Shown here: positions 15,492 through 18,180 of the stretch, piece by piece
How positions within the stretch are numbered: position 1 is the first letter of the stretch
Layout of the letters: each line of letters starts with the position of its first letter
Assembly: GCA_002887195.1 (NCBI GenBank)
Contig: PJAB01001014.1
Coordinates: 1-18,180 of the forward strand
Origin: Chrysochromulina parva
Lineage: Eukaryota > Haptophyta > Prymnesiales > Chrysochromulinaceae
Reading direction: 5' to 3'
DNA length: 18,180 nucleotides
The notes under the pieces: model-generated
Database searches by the model: none
Seen by the model: only the letters and a program-made list of their open reading frames with translations
Told to the model about the DNA's origin: nothing
Translations under genes and position numbers: made by a program

Positions 15492-16083
15492 CGTACGAGC
15501 GGCGGACCCCGCGCGACGGGAGGCCGCCGAGGCCCCGGCGGTCGGCCGCGGCCGTGCCCCGTGCCGGTCGAACTACGCTCGAGCCTTCCCGCTTCCGGCG
15601 CTCGTTCCGGGGGTTAACGTCGAGGAGAGCGGAGTGCGCGGAGTGTCGTGTTGGCGTGCGTAGCGTAGTTATCGCGCGTCGCGTCCCGAGCTGCGCGTCG
15701 CGTCGGGCGCGTACATTTGAAATCGAATTTCGGGTTTTCGGCGACCCAAACCGGACGATCGCGTCAAATCGAACGCGGCCAATTATCATTTTAATCGCAC
15801 CGCGGCCGCGTCGGCGCGCGGCGCGTGTGGCGTGCAGATGCCGTGTGGTTCCCGTCCGAAGTTGGGTTTATTGCACCCATGAATCTCCGCTCTCGGCCTC
15901 TCGCCCCCCGGGTGCGCGACCGCGGGAGCGGGACGCCGGGACCCGGGAGACCCCCGCCGGGGCCCGCCTACCGGCGCACCGGCGCACAGAGGTTTGAAGC
16001 CTCTGTACTCCGACGTCCCCTCCGATGCATCTGCGCAACGCCAGGGCTGCTGACGCCCGCCATTCTGCATTCACAAGCGCCCT

Positions 16084-17190
16084 TCACAAGAGCTCCTCCA
16101 ACGTCGCCACAATGTCACCTCGGTGCCTCCTGAGCGCCTCGACCGCCTCCTCGCGAGCCACATCAGCCTGCTCGACGACAAGGAGCACGTCACTCTCCCG
16201 TGGCGTCCACGCAGCCTCCATGGCAGCCGCCAAGTCCATGCGCGCGACTGGTTGACGCGCCTCCTTCTCGACGAGGCGCTGAGGGGCGTCCGCCTCACTG
16301 CTGCGGCTGCTGCGGCTGCTGCGGCTGCCTGCAGACGGCGCCGCCACTGCAAGCGAGGTGGCCCATTCGAGGGCATCGCCCTCAATGGCCACCGCGTCCC
16401 CCTCCTCAAGCTCGAGCGCGTCCAGGCGCACCTCGCCGTAGCGTACGCGGTGGAGCGCCACCACGGGATGGCCTGCGTTTGCGAGCACTCGGCGGACCAT
16501 GCGGTATTTGCCCTCGGTCACGACGAGGCGAACCGTCTGCCCTATCACCTCGAGCAGCTGCGCCTGCACGACAAGGCTCTCGCCTTCCTCGATCGTCTCC
16601 ACGCCCTCGGCAAGCTGTGCCCCGAGGGCCGCCGCGTCGATCGGGTGCTCCACCTCGGCAAGGTATTCGCGCTCCACGACGAATCTGGGGTGTAGCAGCC
16701 GGTGCGTGAGATCGCCATCGCGGCTGAAGAGCAGCAGCCCCGTCGTATCGGCATCCAGGCGGCCGACGGGATGCATCGAAGATTGCCACTCTAACGGCAG
16801 CACGGTCGCTAGGTCGGCCCGTCCACGGTCGTCTCTCATTGAGGAGACGACCCCGAGAGGCTTGTAGTATGCTACGAGGAGTGGCGGCGGAGCATACTCG
16901 TACCCGTCCACGATCGGGCAGGAGGAAAATGGGACTTTGAGCTTGCCGTCCGATTTGCCCACGACTTCGCCATTCAGAGTGACCAGGCCCTTGCGTATCA
17001 ACTTGTCAACGTCCTTCCTGGATCCCGCACCACGCTCGGACAGCAATTTGTCCAGCCGCACAAGCGAGTCCGCGAGCGGGTCGTTTGTGCTCATCGTGAC
17101 GAACGTCCTGCTCAGGCACGCCGAAGCTCGGAAGGGTATCCAAGCCGCGGCGCGGTGGTGCTGGAGCATGGTCGCGAGCGTGAGAAGCAT
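16084..17190 (-). CDS. RsuA-type rRNA pseudouridine synthase with organelle-like N-terminus and C-terminal NAC-alpha-like UBA domain
   Basis: 368 residues run from the ATG whose complement is 17188-17190; an in-frame ATG at 17167-17169 is an alternative. Residues 1-35 (MLLTLATMLQHH, then Arg/Ala/Ser-rich) lack acidic residues and resemble a mitochondrial or plastid transit peptide. Residues 44-90 are an S4 RNA-binding domain (RLDKLLSERGAGSRKDVDKL). Residues 105-285 are the RsuA/RluB/RluE-class pseudouridine synthase domain. It has YYKPLGVVSS (108-117), GRLDADTTGLLL (143-154; Asp146 is the expected catalytic aspartate) and EGKYRMVRRVLANAGH with VALHRVRYGEV (226-254). This family isomerises a uridine in ribosomal RNA; EGKY and LHR are closest to RsuA (16S position 516 in E. 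coli). After a Ser-Arg linker (about 288-303), residues 331-368 (ESDVLLVVEQADVAREEAVE through GDIVATLEELL) match the UBA domain of nascent-polypeptide-associated complex alpha and HYPK. That addition is not part of the bacterial enzymes. It lies 150 bp downstream of the WBP11-like gene on the same strand. Confidence 0.88.
   Translation of the reverse strand: MLLTLATMLQHHRAAAWIPFRASACLSRTFVTMSTNDPLADSLVRLDKLLSERGAGSRKDVDKLIRKGLVTLNGEVVGKSDGKLKVPFSSCPIVDGYEYAPPPLLVAYYKPLGVVSSMRDDRGRADLATVLPLEWQSSMHPVGRLDADTTGLLLFSRDGDLTHRLLHPRFVVEREYLAEVEHPIDAAALGAQLAEGVETIEEGESLVVQAQLLEVIGQTVRLVVTEGKYRMVRRVLANAGHPVVALHRVRYGEVRLDALELEEGDAVAIEGDALEWATSLAVAAPSAGSRSSRSSRSSEADAPQRLVEKEARQPVARMDLAAAMEAAWTPRESDVLLVVEQADVAREEAVEALRRHRGDIVATLEELL
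16298..16327 (-). repeat. 9-bp tandem repeat (ctgctgcgg) in the Ser-Arg linker
   Basis: Three perfect ctgctgcgg units encode the repeated Ser-Ser-Arg linker between the catalytic domain and the UBA domain of the pseudouridine synthase. This suggests a length-variable hinge. Confidence 0.75.
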
Positions 17191-17339
17191 GGTGTCGAGG
17201 TGGGATGACAAACTTGTGCAACAAACTTGCCCCAATTTGGCGCGAGGTCAAGCGGCGCGCGTCGTGCGTCGGACGAATCCCATCCCACCCTCGGTCTAAA
17301 ACGTACTCTACAGCGGTACGTGCTAAGACAGCCCAACTC

Positions 17340-18180
17340 TCACAGCAGCCCATTCATGCTCGCCAAGAAGTCCTCGTACGCGTCCCCGGAGGAGCAGTTG
17401 GGCTTGGCGGCTGCGCTGGGCACGTTGGACGGCGGCCGTGCGGCGGGCGCCGCGCTCGGAGTCAGGTAGTCGATGACCGGCGGCGCGAGCGCGGCCGCAC
17501 GTGAGGGCGCGCCCACCGGTGGCCGCGGTCGCGCGATGGGCTGCCGTTGGATACGAACTGCAGCCGGCATGAGCGCAACTGCTGCAGTGCGCTCCGCCTT
17601 CCCTAGGGCACGTGGCACGGCAGGCGCGGCAGGCGCGGCAGGCGCGGCAGGCGCGGCAGGCGCGGCAGGCGCCGCGGCGATCACCGCCGGTCTGGCCGCG
17701 GTGGCTGCCGCGCCTGCGGTTGCCGGCAGAGGATGCTGGCAGTGCGATGGGTCCCATAAGGGCAACGCGGCTGCTGGCGGCGGACCCAACGGCGGACCAG
17801 GCGGTACACTCGGCGGCGGAGGGCCCGGCGCCATCCGATGCGCTGCGTGCATCCCCGGCGGCGGCCCCGGCGGCACTCCATGTGGCATGAGCCCACCAAT
17901 GGCCGCTCCGTAGCCATAGCCAACAGGCGGATGGGGAGGGAAGCGCGGCGGTAGGCCGGGCGGCATACGTACTGGCGGCATCATGCTAGGCGCCATCGCG
18001 TTTACCGGCGCCGGCCATATGCCCAGAGGCATCCCCGGAAACGGCCCAGGCGGCGGTGGCCCTGGCGGCGGGCCGGGGGGTTGCCGGTTCGGCGGTGGGC
18101 CTGGCGGCGGGCCGGGGGGTTGCCGGTTCGGCGGTGGGCCTGGCGGCGGGCCGGGGGGTTGCCGGTTCGGCGGTGGGCCT
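17340..18180 (-). CDS. WBP11: WBP11-like splicing factor, C-terminal part (5' end outside the window)
   Basis: The frame is open from the window edge to the stop at 17340-17342, giving 279 visible residues. The first 60 or so are Pro/Gly/Asn repeats (PPPNRQPPGPPPG). More Pro-rich sequence follows (MPPGLPPRFPPHPP and similar), then an Ala-Pro run. Two short segments near the end recall human WBP11: LMPAAVRIQRQ (17573 down to about 17541) resembles its FVPTALRVRRE, and the terminal DAYEDFLASMNGLL (17384 down to 17343) resembles its C-terminal DVYEAFMKEMEGLL. Order and spacing also fit. WBP11 is a nuclear, spliceosome-associated protein whose Pro-rich segments bind WW domains and which binds PP1 in animals. 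The diagnostic N-terminal Wbp11 domain would lie beyond the window, so the call rests on the tail and composition. An ATG at 18030-18032 lies in frame but is internal to the Pro-rich run and is unlikely to be the start. Confidence 0.6.
   Translation of the reverse strand, partial: GPPPNRQPPGPPPGPPPNRQPPGPPPGPPPNRQPPGPPPGPPPPGPFPGMPLGIWPAPVNAMAPSMMPPVRMPPGLPPRFPPHPPVGYGYGAAIGGLMPHGVPPGPPPGMHAAHRMAPGPPPPSVPPGPPLGPPPAAALPLWDPSHCQHPLPATAGAAATAARPAVIAAAPAAPAAPAAPAAPAAPAVPRALGKAERTAAVALMPAAVRIQRQPIARPRPPVGAPSRAAALAPPVIDYLTPSAAPAARPPSNVPSAAAKPNCSSGDAYEDFLASMNGLL
17615..17672 (-). repeat. 9-bp repeat (ggcgcggca) encoding Ala-Ala-Pro
   Basis: About six near-perfect ggcgcggca units give the AAP run in the WBP11-like protein. 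It is a simple coding repeat that keeps the frame when units are gained or lost. Confidence 0.8.
18061..18180 (-). repeat. 39-bp perfect coding tandem repeat, truncated by window end
   Basis: Units start at 18061, 18100 and 18139, and a fourth begins at 18178. They are identical across the visible copies apart from the first junction. The 39-bp period is 13 codons (PPPNRQPPGPPPG on the minus strand), so it expands the Pro-rich region of the WBP11-like protein in frame. The array continues beyond the window and could be misassembled or collapsed. Confidence 0.9.

Larger units (their letters stand above)
14789..16083. other. 1.3-kb stretch without a convincing gene
   Basis: This region lies between the plus-strand Ser/Pro-rich gene and the 3' end of the minus-strand pseudouridine synthase gene. 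Frames of up to about 150 codons exist on both strands, but they overlap one another, are Arg/Cys/His-rich, show no domain and mostly lack ATG starts. An AT-rich island (15715-15800) includes ccaat at 15779-15783 and attttaat. The 15900-15985 part is very GC-rich. Four short hairpins are present (14960-14984, 15093-15112, 15471-15491, 15987-16005). The region presumably holds the two 3' ends; an unrecognised noncoding RNA remains possible. No tRNA or rRNA was recognised. Confidence 0.5.

Noticed and set aside
15554..15997. 147-codon plus-strand frame in the gene-free stretch
   Set aside because: It is Arg-rich without a domain, overlaps several equally good frames on both strands and spans an AT-rich patch that looks noncoding.
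1..18180. Bacterial origin suggested by long uninterrupted frames
   Set aside because: The CCDC180-type and WBP11-type proteins, the NAC-like UBA, the transit peptide, large intergenic gaps and lack of operon spacing all point to a eukaryote.

Overview
This is nuclear DNA of a GC-rich, intron-poor, probably flagellated unicellular alga. A haptophyte-like lineage is my best guess, but the sequence does not prove it. The eukaryotic assignment rests on four things: a CCDC180-type ciliary coiled-coil protein, the C-terminus of a WBP11-type splicing factor, a NAC-alpha-type UBA domain, and a gene whose frame is best joined across a short GT-AG intron. Several long reading frames have no ATG at their 5' limit, so every start below was chosen at an ATG or flagged as open.

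Layout. Bases 1-294 hold a 21-bp tandem repeat, a strong hairpin and a short direct repeat. A plus-strand gene (295-1212) encodes a cysteine-rich, single-membrane-span protein with N-glycosylation sequons. Next come three large coiled-coil genes: a CCDC180 homologue (1668-6269, +), an Ala/Glu-rich coiled-coil protein of unknown family (about 6577-9540, +) and a convergent Pro-then-coiled-coil protein (9950-12334, -) with an internal 57-bp coding repeat. A divergent upstream region (12335 to about 12600) separates the last of these from a low-complexity, Ser-Pro-rich, acidic/basic protein (12461-14788, +) with one proposed intron. A 1.3-kb stretch (14789-16083) has no convincing gene but several hairpins. 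The minus strand then carries an RsuA-type pseudouridine synthase with an organelle-like N-terminus and a C-terminal NAC-alpha-like UBA domain (16084-17190). It is followed by the 3' part of a WBP11-like gene (17340-18180), cut by the window end inside a 39-bp repeat coding for Pro-rich peptide.

These are ordinary monocistronic nuclear genes, not an operon. The possible themes are a neighbourhood of coiled-coil, perhaps cytoskeletal or axonemal, proteins (1.7-12.3 kb) and two RNA-related genes (16-18.2 kb). The most notable single item is the pseudouridine synthase-UBA fusion.
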